64,000 nucleotides of DNA from contig CALMQS010000047.1 of NCBI GenBank assembly GCA_937871285.1, positions 1-64,000 of the forward strand, in the 5' to 3' direction. Every line of letters begins with the position of its first letter. Positions within the stretch are counted from its first letter, which is position 1. A program made the translations under genes and the position numbers. This DNA is from an uncultured Sphingobacteriales bacterium. Lineage in GTDB: Bacteria > Bacteroidota > Bacteroidia > Chitinophagales > Chitinophagaceae. This document shows, piece after piece, positions 15,438-24,667 of this stretch. The notes under the pieces are model-generated. The model was given only the letters and a program-made list of their open reading frames with translations. It did no database searches and had not been told where the DNA came from.

Positions 15438-16415
15438 ATGGGTTTTTTTGGAAAATTATTCGGGAAAAAAGAAAAGGAGAGTCTTGATGAAGGCCTGCAA
15501 AAAACGAAGGAAAATTTTTTCTCTAAAATAACAAAGGCAATTGCGGGAAAGAATACGGTAGATGAAGAAGTATTAGATGAGTTGGAAGAAGCATTGATAA
15601 CGGCTGATGTGGGATTAGATACCACGGTAAAAATAATTGAACGCATAGAAGCCCGCGTAGCTAAGGATAAATACCTTAATACGGCGGAACTGAATACCAT
15701 TTTACAACAGGAAATTGAAGCGATCCTGGTTACTGCACCCGAAAAAAATGCCTATGGCTTTAATACGGAGCTGCCGGCTAAACCTTACGTAATGCTGGTG
15801 GTAGGCGTTAACGGCGTGGGTAAAACCACCACTATTGGTAAGCTGGCGCATAATTTTAAAACGGCCGGGAAATCTGTTTTGCTGGGCGCCGCCGATACCT
15901 TCAGGGCAGCCGCTGTTGACCAGCTAACCATATGGAGCAACAGGGTAGGCGTGCCCATTGTAAAAAAAGAAATGGGAAGTGATCCTGCATCTGTGGCGTT
16001 TGATACGGTAACCAGCGGCGTTTCAAGAGGCGTTGATGTGATATTAATTGACACCGCCGGGCGCTTGCATAATAAAGTGCACCTGATGGAAGAGCTGAGC
16101 AAAATAAAACGGGTAATACAAAAAGTAATTCCCGATGCGCCTCATGAAGTGATGCTGGTATTAGACGGGTCAACAGGGCAAAACGCGCTGGAACAGGCAA
16201 AACATTTTACAGCGGCTACCGAAGTAACCGCGCTTACTATTACTAAATTGGATGGCACAGCCAAAGGTGGCGTGGTATTGTCTATTGCTAATCATTTTCA
16301 GATACCGGTAAAGTTCATTGGTGTGGGAGAAAAAATGGAAGACCTGCTGGTGTTTGATAAACATGAATTTGTGGATAGTCTTTTCAGTCTCAACCATTCA
16401 AAAAACGATCAATAA
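15438..16415 (+). CDS. ftsY: signal recognition particle receptor FtsY
   Basis: A 325-residue SRP GTPase that docks SRP-ribosome complexes at the inner membrane for co-translational insertion. It has the N domain (to about residue 100) and the NG GTPase: P-loop GVNGVGKTTTIGKLA, DTFRAAAVDQL (insertion-box DTFRAAA), DTAGRLHNK, TKLDGTAKGG and GVGEKMEDLLVFD. The acidic A domain of E. coli FtsY is missing, as in most non-proteobacterial FtsYs. Only a lysine-rich N-terminus (FGKLFGKKEKE) is left for membrane contact. It is followed 5 bp later by a radical SAM gene, implying one transcript. Confidence 0.97.
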   Translation: MGFFGKLFGKKEKESLDEGLQKTKENFFSKITKAIAGKNTVDEEVLDELEEALITADVGLDTTVKIIERIEARVAKDKYLNTAELNTILQQEIEAILVTAPEKNAYGFNTELPAKPYVMLVVGVNGVGKTTTIGKLAHNFKTAGKSVLLGAADTFRAAAVDQLTIWSNRVGVPIVKKEMGSDPASVAFDTVTSGVSRGVDVILIDTAGRLHNKVHLMEELSKIKRVIQKVIPDAPHEVMLVLDGSTGQNALEQAKHFTAATEVTALTITKLDGTAKGGVVLSIANHFQIPVKFIGVGEKMEDLLVFDKHEFVDSLFSLNHSKNDQ

Positions 16416-16420
16416 AGCGA

Positions 16421-17725
16421 ATGGCAGTGTTACAGCAATCACCATATATTTTATATTCCAATGGCAGTGGAGCCATTTTTGAAGATACCTCCTTATACGC
16501 TGTTGGCAGAACCGGCTGGGATGCAGTGGCGGTGCCGGTGGAAGACTGGATACCCTTACCCGATGGAGGGTCATTGTATGAACTGCCCGGGCGGAGGGGC
16601 ATCGGCATTGATGTGGAAACAGGTGAAATGCGGCTGTGTGAGAAAGGATGGGCCGTTGCTGCTTTTATTCCGCCTGCCCATACCGGTCTGTATATAGCCG
16701 CGTACGAAACGCAACCCGAAGCGCCGGTGCTGCCTTTATTCTGTTACACGGCAGCCGCATGGCTTAACGACCAGTTTTATGTTCCCGCAGTACGTATTGA
16801 GCAGGACATCCGGCAGGAATGCAGCGGTTATGATGATACGCTTATTCACCAGGGAGTTGATACCTTATTACAGGCTTATCCGCATAACCGTTTGGTAAAG
16901 CACCTGGCAGAAAATTGCTGTCTTACTTATCATTGTCCGGCCGCCAGGAATTATTTTATTGGAAGATGGGAATGTCCTGTTCCTTCATCACCGGCATGTA
17001 ACGCCAATTGTATTGGCTGTATCTCCTTTCAGCCGCAGGAAGAAAGCATACCTTCTACGCAGGATCGCCTTACTTTTAAACCCACGCCGGAAGAAATTGT
17101 AGAGTTTACCGTGCCGCATTTGCAAACAGCGCCATTTCCCCTGGTGAGCTTTGGACAGGGCTGCGAAGGCGAACCCCTGCTGATGTGGGAAACCATAAGC
17201 AAAGCCATTGCTGAAATACGCAGGCATACGCCCAACGGAAGCATCAATATCAATACCAATGGTTCTAAGCCCGCGGCTGTAAAAGCACTGTGTGAGGCAG
17301 GGCTGAACAGTATAAGAGTAAGCACCAATTCGGCCCGTAAGCACATTTATGAACCCTACTACCGGCCAAATAATTATATTTTTGAAGACATTGTAGAGAG
17401 CCTGAAGGTAGTGCGCAGTTATGGCGGATGGACATCCATCAACTACTTTGTGTTTCCCGGCATGACCGATAGCGTGGAAGAATATGAGGCATTAAGGAAG
17501 CTGATAAAAGATACGGACCTGTGTATGATCCAGTGGCGTAATTTTAATATAGATCCCGACTGGTATATGGGTAAAATCGGCGCTTATGAAACGGGTGAAT
17601 GCATAGGCATAAAACAACTGATGTCACTCATCCGTGAGGAGTTTCCTCATTTAAAATTCGGATATTTTAATCCGCCTATAGAAAGGATTCAGGGGGATTA
17701 TGAGATGGATTTTGCGCATGGATGA
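16421..17725 (+). CDS. radical SAM protein, cysteine-rich, coupled to ftsY
   Basis: A 434-residue radical SAM enzyme of unknown substrate. The cluster-binding motif CNANCIGC (Cys193, Cys197, Cys200; CxxxCxxC) leads a TIM-barrel half with GQGCEGEPL (SAM-binding GGE-like), NINTNGSKP and SIRVSTNS. A 170-residue N-terminal domain precedes it, unrelated to any family I know. Just before the motif lie further cysteines (166, 167, 172, 185) that could hold a second cluster (inference). The start at 16421 is 5 bp after the ftsY stop. In many Bacteroidota the gene beside ftsY is the radical SAM methylthiotransferase rimO; this protein is different, lacking UPF0004 and TRAM domains. Confidence 0.82.
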   Translation: MAVLQQSPYILYSNGSGAIFEDTSLYAVGRTGWDAVAVPVEDWIPLPDGGSLYELPGRRGIGIDVETGEMRLCEKGWAVAAFIPPAHTGLYIAAYETQPEAPVLPLFCYTAAAWLNDQFYVPAVRIEQDIRQECSGYDDTLIHQGVDTLLQAYPHNRLVKHLAENCCLTYHCPAARNYFIGRWECPVPSSPACNANCIGCISFQPQEESIPSTQDRLTFKPTPEEIVEFTVPHLQTAPFPLVSFGQGCEGEPLLMWETISKAIAEIRRHTPNGSININTNGSKPAAVKALCEAGLNSIRVSTNSARKHIYEPYYRPNNYIFEDIVESLKVVRSYGGWTSINYFVFPGMTDSVEEYEALRKLIKDTDLCMIQWRNFNIDPDWYMGKIGAYETGECIGIKQLMSLIREEFPHLKFGYFNPPIERIQGDYEMDFAHG

Positions 17726-17833
17726 AGTTAGGAGTATAAGAAGGTTTTCTTTGTCATTAAGTTGTATAAATCTCCGGATGTTCTGCATTGAATTTATTTT
17801 TGATTAAAGCATTTGGGATCAGCTCCCTGAACT

Positions 17834-18994
17834 ATGAACAGGATTTTTGAAGACAGTTTTAAGAAACTGCAAGGATATTGCGAAGCGGAAGGGTATAAAG
17901 GTTGGGATCCTTACGATGGTTTAACAAGCAAGCTGTTTCAGCACCTCCCCTTTATCAGTAAAAGCCGTTTTTGCCGTCTGGCGTGGATACAGCTATTTAA
18001 ACGCAACCCGGTCAATCTGCGTCCGCTTGTTTTCATTCCCAAACAATATAATGCTAAGGGGTTGGGGCTTTTTCTTACAGGTTACTGTAACTTGCACAAA
18101 GCTGAAGCAAATACTGAGCTGAGCGATAAGATTCATTTCCTGGCAAATAAAATTATTGAATTGCAATGCAAAGGCTACTCAGGTAGCTGCTGGGGATATT
18201 ATTTCGACTGGCAGGCAAGAGCTTTTTTTCAGCCGGCGAATACTCCAACTGTGGTAGCTACCTCTTTTGTTGCAGATGCTTTATTCAATGCTTTTGAAAT
18301 TACAGGTGAAACGAAATACCGCGATACCGCTCTGTCGGCCGCCAACTTTGTTTTGAAAGACCTCAACAGGACATATGATGGCAAAGGGAATTTTTCTTTT
18401 TCTTATTCTCCCCTTGATGACACAACCGTTTTTAATGCCTCCCTGTTAGGGACAAAATTATTAAGCAGGTCGTATTATTATACACAGGAAGAAACACTGA
18501 AGGAAGTTGCACTCAAATCAGTGCAGTTTAGCTGCGATCACCAGCAGGAAAATGGCGCATGGAGCTATGGCACTTTGCCTTATCATGCCTGGATAGATAA
18601 TTTTCATACTGGTTTTAATCTTGAGTGTATCCATGCTTATCAACAGTATACAGGAGATAATTCATTTACTCCGAATGTTGATAAAGGGCTAAAGTATTAC
18701 CTGGATACTTTTTTTACTGAAGAAGGTATCTCTAAATATTACCATAACAGTTTGTATCCCGTAGATATACATGCTCCTGCACAATTAATAGTTACGCTTG
18801 CCAAATTAAAGCAGTTGGAACAACACCGTATACTTGCTGAAAAAGTGCTGCTTTGGACAATTACACATATGCAGGATGAAAGCGGCTATTTCTTTTATCA
18901 GAAAAAGCGGTATTTCAGCTCCAGAATTCCTTATATGCGCTGGGCGCAGGCGTGGATGTTTTACGCATTGAGCTATTATAAAACGTATACTTAA
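17834..18994 (+). CDS. alpha/alpha-barrel (six-hairpin glycosidase-like) polysaccharide-cluster protein
   Basis: A 386-residue protein predicted to fold as an (alpha/alpha)6 toroid: repeated helix pairs with aromatic-rich turns such as GSCWGYYFDWQAR, TVVATSFVADALFNAFE, GAWSYGTLPYHAWIDNFHTGF and SRIPYMRWAQAWMFYAL. This fold serves glycoside hydrolases, epimerases and lyases of uronic-acid glycans. No signal peptide is seen, so it may act on a lipid-linked precursor in the cytosol. It opens the exopolysaccharide region, 93 bp before a WecB-type transferase on the same strand. Relatives in databases often bear wrong names. I cannot assign a reaction; acidic and aromatic residues in the turns are likely sugar contacts. 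Confidence 0.6.
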   Translation: MNRIFEDSFKKLQGYCEAEGYKGWDPYDGLTSKLFQHLPFISKSRFCRLAWIQLFKRNPVNLRPLVFIPKQYNAKGLGLFLTGYCNLHKAEANTELSDKIHFLANKIIELQCKGYSGSCWGYYFDWQARAFFQPANTPTVVATSFVADALFNAFEITGETKYRDTALSAANFVLKDLNRTYDGKGNFSFSYSPLDDTTVFNASLLGTKLLSRSYYYTQEETLKEVALKSVQFSCDHQQENGAWSYGTLPYHAWIDNFHTGFNLECIHAYQQYTGDNSFTPNVDKGLKYYLDTFFTEEGISKYYHNSLYPVDIHAPAQLIVTLAKLKQLEQHRILAEKVLLWTITHMQDESGYFFYQKKRYFSSRIPYMRWAQAWMFYALSYYKTYT

Positions 18995-19087
18995 AAATAC
19001 AGCTTTTAATAATGACGTAAGTCGTATACTTTCAATATTGTCAGTTTCACGTATGTTTTTTAATAATTTTACAAGCAAATACCCGGT

Positions 19088-19846
19088 ATGAAGGAAAGAA
19101 TTTACCTGATGGGAACTCCCATTGATAACCTTACAATGGAAGAGACCCTGGATTTAATTAAGAATGCTATAGAAAGACATGAGCATCTTCATCATACCGT
19201 GGTAAATGCCGGAAAAATTGTTTCCATGCATTCGAATGAGCAGCTAAGGGAAAGTGTTATCAATGCCGATATTATTAATGCCGATGGGCAGGCTGTAGTG
19301 TGGGCTTCCAAGTTACTGGGTACTCCTTTAAAAGAACGTGTTGCGGGTATAGATCTTATGAGTAGCTTAGTGAAATTTGCTTTTAAGAATCAATATAAAA
19401 TATTTTTCCTGGGAGCGAAACAGGATGTACTGAAGGAATTGGTTTCCAGATACAGCCTTCAATATTCTCCTGAAATCATTGCAGGTTACAGAAACGGATA
19501 CTTTAAAAAGGAAGACGAAAAAGAGATAGCACGTCAGATAAATAACAGCAAAGCTCATATGCTGTTTGTAGCCATTACATCTCCCATAAAAGAAAATTTT
19601 TTATATGAAAACAGGGATGTGCTGAAAAATGTGAATTTTATAATGGGGGTAGGCGGCAGCTTCGATGTCGTAGCAGGTTACGTTAAAAGAGCGCCTTTAT
19701 GGATGCAGCGCTCGGGATTGGAATGGTTATTCCGGGTTTACCAGGAACCACGCAGAATGTTCAAGAGGTATCTTGTCGGTAATTTTAAATTCATACAACT
19801 TCTTATTAAGTATAAACTATCCGGAAAGTCGTATACTTCTTCTTAA
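19088..19846 (+). CDS. WecB/TagA/CpsF family glycosyltransferase (GT26)
   Basis: A 252-residue GT26 transferase. This family adds an N-acetylhexosamine or mannosaminuronic acid to a lipid-linked sugar at the inner membrane. The family blocks are visible: VNAGKIVSM, INADGQAVVWASKLLG, ERVAGIDLMSSL, KIFFLGAKQDVL and the C-terminal LEWLFRVYQEPRRMFKRYLVGN. The length is normal. It probably adds the second sugar to the primer made by the initiating transferase at 32818 (inference). It converges on a Wzy-like gene with a 26-bp gap. Confidence 0.9.
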   Translation: MKERIYLMGTPIDNLTMEETLDLIKNAIERHEHLHHTVVNAGKIVSMHSNEQLRESVINADIINADGQAVVWASKLLGTPLKERVAGIDLMSSLVKFAFKNQYKIFFLGAKQDVLKELVSRYSLQYSPEIIAGYRNGYFKKEDEKEIARQINNSKAHMLFVAITSPIKENFLYENRDVLKNVNFIMGVGGSFDVVAGYVKRAPLWMQRSGLEWLFRVYQEPRRMFKRYLVGNFKFIQLLIKYKLSGKSYTSS

Positions 19847-19872
19847 TAACCACAACAGCATTTGGTACGCTG

Positions 19873-21129
19873 CTAAGAAGACCTTTTACGCAGGTTAAAA
19901 TGTGTGTAAACGGAATAGAAAAACATAAAAAACAATATGCCCTGCTGTCTGTGCAATAGAGATTCTGTACAGAATGTAATGAGGCATACAATAAGAAACG
20001 GAAAGTATAAGGTATAAACCCCATTCCTGATAAGAGGAGAAAAAATAAGTGTAAGAAAAACAGATAAGCCCACTACACCGAGTGCTGCAAGTATTTCCAT
20101 GTATTGGTTGTGCGCATTGTAATTGTGAAGTGCGAGATCATCAAATCCTTTTTCAATATATTTTTCTTTTCTTACGTCTGCGATATCGCCGAGAGTAGTT
20201 CCCCAAACGGGTTTAGATGTAAAGATGTTATAATACACGCTCCATTTTGCCAGGCGTATAGTAAATAAATTTCTTTCCGACTGAACATCTGTAATAACAA
20301 TCGCTTTATTTTTCAGCGAATCTATTTTAGCGTTTTTATAAGGGTTGATGTATAAAATAGCTATACCGGCGATCAATACGCATATAGCTAAAATTTTTTT
20401 GAAAGCGGTATTAAAATATCTCTGATGCTTTTGCTGCTTAATCAGCAATAATAACAATAGCATAAAGTAAACGCCAATCCCAACAAGCGAATCAAGTAAA
20501 AAAATACTGATACTTAAAAATAACGCGGTACACAGCATCAGTATTTTCTGTTTGCGCGTGTGGCTGTTTTTGGATGTAAAGTAAAGATGGAATAATATAG
20601 CGATCCCCAGGTTGGCAAAAGCTGTCCCATATGTGGGATGCCAGTTATAGTAAACATTGGTTAGCCCGAATGAGTGCAGCTTATGATAATACCCGTCAAA
20701 CAGCATTACACTGGTAATACCTGTTACCGCTATATTGATAATATTGTAAATCACGGCGAACAATAAGGTTACCGTTATGGAAATGAGGAAAGATATACTG
20801 ATCTTCCGGAGTAATTCCCTGTTGATAAGAGGAGATGTGCCTATAAAAACAGGGAATAAAATAAAGGGCAGCATGGTGGATAATGTGCTTAGCGCTACTC
20901 TGAAGTTCTCAGAGAAAAAGAACCCCGCAACTATGTACAGGTAGAGTAAAGTGGGTAACAACACCTGCTTTTTATATAGAGATCCGGGCAACTGCCGGTA
21001 ATTTTTTTGTATGATCCAGCAAACTGCTGCTATAGCTAAAAAAAATAATACGCCTCCATATAAAGGTGACGGCAGAACAATTGCCACACCCAGCAGGCAA
21101 TACCTGTATATTTTATCGGTGGTCAACAA
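19873..21129 (-). CDS. O-antigen ligase/polymerase family membrane protein (Wzy/WaaL type), first of two
   Basis: A 418-residue polytopic membrane protein with about 10-11 hydrophobic helices and a large periplasmic loop (residues ~270-345). Its end carries AHNQYMEILAALGVVGLS, the H-N..L...G..G pattern of the Wzy_C/O-antigen ligase family. Such enzymes polymerise or ligate undecaprenyl-linked glycan units in the periplasm. A second member lies at 28546, so one may polymerise and the other ligate (inference). It starts 10 bp after the stop of the upstream oxidoreductase gene, implying co-transcription. Confidence 0.82.
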   Translation of the reverse strand: MLTTDKIYRYCLLGVAIVLPSPLYGGVLFFLAIAAVCWIIQKNYRQLPGSLYKKQVLLPTLLYLYIVAGFFFSENFRVALSTLSTMLPFILFPVFIGTSPLINRELLRKISISFLISITVTLLFAVIYNIINIAVTGITSVMLFDGYYHKLHSFGLTNVYYNWHPTYGTAFANLGIAILFHLYFTSKNSHTRKQKILMLCTALFLSISIFLLDSLVGIGVYFMLLLLLLIKQQKHQRYFNTAFKKILAICVLIAGIAILYINPYKNAKIDSLKNKAIVITDVQSERNLFTIRLAKWSVYYNIFTSKPVWGTTLGDIADVRKEKYIEKGFDDLALHNYNAHNQYMEILAALGVVGLSVFLTLIFSPLIRNGVYTLYFPFLIVCLITFCTESLLHRQQGILFFMFFYSVYTHFNLRKRSS

Positions 21130-21139
21130 AAAGTCAAAT

Positions 21140-23287
21140 TTATATTTGCTGGGGCAAACCGGTATGTAAACTGTCTAATATTTTTAAAGTTGCTTTGGTG
21201 GTAGCATACATGGATTCAAAAGAAATAGGTGAGGGGTGTCCTTCCTTTATTGCGTTAAGAAATGCATGAACTTCCTGCGTATGACCTTTTCCCTCCATTT
21301 TTAATTTGACCATTTTATTATTGCTGTACCATTCGCCGCCCCTGAAATCGTTGATAATGCCAATTTTCCCTCCCCCATACACTTCAAGCCGTTCTTTTGG
21401 TAATGCCTTATCGCCGGTAGCCACATATACAATGCTTCCCACTGACCCGTCTGTAAACTGGATATTGATCACGATATTGTCGTCATTCTTATTAACACTA
21501 TTAGCCGAATGGATGCATTGGGCAAATACGGTTTGAGGCAGCGCTTCCGTAAAATACTGCATCAGGTCAATAAAGTGACATACTTCGCCAATGATCCTAC
21601 CTCCACCGGTTTGCTCATCCTGGGTCCAGTGATCCTTAGGAATGAAACCGGCGTTCACTCTGTAATTCATTACCAGCGGTTCATTAATACCCTTAAAATT
21701 TTGTTTCAATGCACTTGCTACCGGAGAAAACCTGCGGTTGAATCCCACCATTAGTCTCCCGCCCTGTTGCATATAGCAGGCTTTTACGTTTTCCAGTTCC
21801 TCCTCGTGCATTGCAAGCGGTTTTTCAACAAATACATTTTTGCCTGCTTTTAGCGCTTCTATTACATAAGGAGCATGTGAATTGTGTGGTGTGGCAATAA
21901 AAACTGTATTTATTTCCTTATTGTCAATTACATCCTTACTGTTTGACGACGCACTGTCAAAAGAAAATTTCTGAGCTACATTTTGTGCTGTAATACCCTT
22001 TGAGGTTACTACTACTTTTAATCCTCCTCCAAAGTTTTTTACATTGGGAATGAGGTAACTTTGTGCGAAGCTTCCTGCACCTATAAATCCCGCCTCAATT
22101 TGCTGCTGCGCTGCCCCGTTATGCTGAATGATTTTTGTGTGTATGAACTTGCTGTCATTGTCGGGATAATGCAGCAAAATACCAATATGCGGTTCCTGTC
22201 TTTTTCCTGTTACAATATCATAAGCCGTTTCCGCTTCTGTTATATCAAATGTATGGGTGATGAGTGGTTTAATGTTAATGCCACCCTGCGCCACCAGTTG
22301 AAGAAACGCTTCCATGTTCCGTTGCTCTGTCCACCTTACATAGGCGTAAGGATAATCAATGCCTTTTTCTTCATATTCCGTATCATAACGGCCTGGACCA
22401 TACGAACAGGAAAGCCTTAAATCCAGCTCTTTGCGATAGAAATGGGGATCCCTGGGCACATCCAGCTTAATGGCGCCAACGGCTACCACCTTTCCTTTTT
22501 TACGCGTAATTTCGGCCGATAATTCTATGGGGTCGTTTGAGGAAGTGGCCGCGGTGATAATTACGCTGTCAAACCCGTAGCCATTGGTAAACTGGTTTGC
22601 CATAGCCATAAGGTTGGCATCGCTGCGCTGAACAGCATCATCTGCCCCCAGATTGCGTGCTAGCTGAACAAGAGATTCTGAAATATCAATGCCAAGTACC
22701 TTACATCCATTGGCTTTCAACAACTGGCATGTGATCTGTCCAAGAAGACCTAACCCAATTACACAAACCGTTTCTCCGAGTTTGGGATCGGCCTGCCGCA
22801 GGCCCTGCATGGCTATTGCTCCCAGGGTAGTAAAGCTTGCTTCTTCATATGGAACGGTGTCTGGAATTTTAACTACCAGGTTTTGAGGAACACAGATCAC
22901 TTCAGCATGCGATGCATAGTCCTGTCCCGCACATGCTACCCTATCGCCGGGCTTAAAAAAATGGTTGGTATCCATTGAGGCTATTACCCTGCCGCAAGTG
23001 CTATAACCCAATGCTTTTAGCGTGTCTAATTTGGTGCGTACTTTTTCAAGTGTTGCCTTCAGGCCTTCTTTCCTTACATTTTGTATAACCTGCGCTACCA
23101 GGTCCGGACGTTGCCTGGCCTTTCCAAGCAGGTTAGCCTTAGCCACTTTTACGGTGCTCCTTTCCGTTCCGGCGCTGATTAAGGAAAATTTATTTTCTAT
23201 TAGAACCATGCCTTTGGTTAATGCCGGAGCAGGTACTTCATCTACATACAGCTCACCCGTTTTAAAATTTTGAATCACTTGTTTCAT
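21140..23287 (-). CDS. bi-domain oxidoreductase: zinc-type alcohol dehydrogenase fused to Gfo/Idh/MocA
   Basis: A 715-residue fusion. Residues 1-~360 form a medium-chain alcohol dehydrogenase (GDRVACAGQDYASHAE, VIGLGLLGQITCQLLKANG as the Rossmann NAD site, ending IGILLHYPD). Residues ~385-715 form a Gfo/Idh/MocA oxidoreductase (IEAGFIGAGSFAQ as a second Rossmann, NVFVEKPLAM as the family EKP motif, IGEVCHFIDLMQYF). Two NAD sites in one chain suggest consecutive or coupled redox steps on a nucleotide sugar or glycan. This fusion recurs in exopolysaccharide clusters. The classic zinc-binding cysteine quartet of MDR enzymes is not obvious. Start 23287 (MKQVIQNF) was chosen; the frame is open to 23338 but adds only unmatched residues. 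Confidence 0.85.
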   Translation of the reverse strand: MKQVIQNFKTGELYVDEVPAPALTKGMVLIENKFSLISAGTERSTVKVAKANLLGKARQRPDLVAQVIQNVRKEGLKATLEKVRTKLDTLKALGYSTCGRVIASMDTNHFFKPGDRVACAGQDYASHAEVICVPQNLVVKIPDTVPYEEASFTTLGAIAMQGLRQADPKLGETVCVIGLGLLGQITCQLLKANGCKVLGIDISESLVQLARNLGADDAVQRSDANLMAMANQFTNGYGFDSVIITAATSSNDPIELSAEITRKKGKVVAVGAIKLDVPRDPHFYRKELDLRLSCSYGPGRYDTEYEEKGIDYPYAYVRWTEQRNMEAFLQLVAQGGINIKPLITHTFDITEAETAYDIVTGKRQEPHIGILLHYPDNDSKFIHTKIIQHNGAAQQQIEAGFIGAGSFAQSYLIPNVKNFGGGLKVVVTSKGITAQNVAQKFSFDSASSNSKDVIDNKEINTVFIATPHNSHAPYVIEALKAGKNVFVEKPLAMHEEELENVKACYMQQGGRLMVGFNRRFSPVASALKQNFKGINEPLVMNYRVNAGFIPKDHWTQDEQTGGGRIIGEVCHFIDLMQYFTEALPQTVFAQCIHSANSVNKNDDNIVINIQFTDGSVGSIVYVATGDKALPKERLEVYGGGKIGIINDFRGGEWYSNNKMVKLKMEGKGHTQEVHAFLNAIKEGHPSPISFESMYATTKATLKILDSLHTGLPQQI

Positions 23288-23394
23288 TGAAGCTATACTA
23301 TACTTTAAACAGTCGTCAGCAATATTGCAGGTGAACAAATGTATTGTATTGCATTTATATAACCAGAGGTCAGTTATGATTTACTTACCCGGCT

Positions 23395-24588
23395 TTATTG
23401 AAATGGATAGGAAAGCGTGTAAGATGCCCCGGTTACAAAGTAGGCTTTGTTGTGCCACATTTCCTGTAGCTCTTCTATTAATGTGCTGAACGCATACTGT
23501 CCGAATGGAGCTATTTTATCCCAGGGAGCCGTTTCATTTTGCAGATCTCCGCCGGAAAGAAAGGTGCCATCTTCGTTCCGGTACCTGAAGGAGAAATAAG
23601 GATCTATTACTATCCACTTTTCCTGAAAGGGGTTCCAGTATTCAAGGAACTGGTGAAACCCTGTTTGTGTGTCATCCTGCAGGTGTATGGCTCTTGTGGG
23701 AATATTGAATTCATTGGTCAGTATTTCCTGCAGGCTTAGCGACGATCGCTGACAGTAGGCAACAGAAGCGCTGTCGGGCACACTTAGATAATACGGCAGG
23801 TAAATATATTCATTGCGGTTGATCAACAGTGTTTGCAATTCGGGTAATTCACCTGCAAATAAATCGTATCCTCTGATCACAGATTGCAAAACGCCGTTTA
23901 TATAGTCGCATAATAAAGAAATACTACTATCCAGTTGATCAGCGCTGAAAGACAGCGCCGCCTTTTGATTCAGGTAATCCGAAAAACCGGTTTTGGTTAT
24001 ATGCGGTTCATAATTTTGTTGTACCACCTGAACCGGGCCACAATCAAAAGAACCCGACATACCATCCGGGAAGCCAATTTCTATGCTTACATTATTGGCA
24101 ATCCCGCTGTTGAAAAGAAATTCAAATAATGCTTCGCCTTTACTGTCTGCTTTTTCATATTTTCCCAGGAGCATACGGGTGGCAGTATTAAATACATATA
24201 CCCCACCTGCAATATGATTGCTGATATCGTATTTGATTGTTGTGCTCACTTTATAAAAAGTATTCGGCTGCACATTTATCGTTTGAAATAAGATATGTTC
24301 TCCTTCTGAATTGCTTTTCATGCTCAGTCCGTTGGCAGAATGAGTAAACACATCTGTATTCTGATAAATCTGTCTCATTTGCCAGTTTTGAGGCAATGTG
24401 TAGGCACTATCCCATGTGGAAAAATCTGCATTTAACAAAAGGTTGGAGCCTGGTATAGCAGGTGGAATATTGATCTCAAAAATTGTGTGTTCATTTTTGG
24501 AGCAGGAAGACAGGAATATTGTTCCGGCAATCAAAATGGTTACGAGAATAACATGCAATGAGATATTAGGCTTAATATAAATATTCAA
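23395..24588 (-). CDS. lipoprotein with transglutaminase-like domain
   Basis: A 397-residue envelope lipoprotein. The hydrophobic signal VILVTILIAGTIFLSSC ends in lipobox LSSC. Residues ~45-195 resemble a carbohydrate-binding-like beta-sandwich (NLLLNADFSTWDSA, FLFNSGIANNVSIEIGF). The C-terminal part looks like a transglutaminase core: a cysteine in AYCQRSSLSLQEILTNEF followed by NIPTR, then a histidine in GFHQFLEYWNPFQEKW and an aspartate in VIDPYF. This is the Cys-His-Asp order of the transglutaminase/cysteine-protease fold. Its setting inside a glycan cluster suggests trimming or cross-linking of surface material (inference). It is transcribed towards the oxidoreductase gene, 107 bp away. 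Confidence 0.65.
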   Translation of the reverse strand: MNIYIKPNISLHVILVTILIAGTIFLSSCSKNEHTIFEINIPPAIPGSNLLLNADFSTWDSAYTLPQNWQMRQIYQNTDVFTHSANGLSMKSNSEGEHILFQTINVQPNTFYKVSTTIKYDISNHIAGGVYVFNTATRMLLGKYEKADSKGEALFEFLFNSGIANNVSIEIGFPDGMSGSFDCGPVQVVQQNYEPHITKTGFSDYLNQKAALSFSADQLDSSISLLCDYINGVLQSVIRGYDLFAGELPELQTLLINRNEYIYLPYYLSVPDSASVAYCQRSSLSLQEILTNEFNIPTRAIHLQDDTQTGFHQFLEYWNPFQEKWIVIDPYFSFRYRNEDGTFLSGGDLQNETAPWDKIAPFGQYAFSTLIEELQEMWHNKAYFVTGASYTLSYPFQ

Positions 24589-24667
24589 AAATTGCTTCTT
24601 TTAGGCGAATGAAATCTGTTGCCAGGTATAAGTTCACAGAAATCATGCCGCAGTATTTAACAACTTT

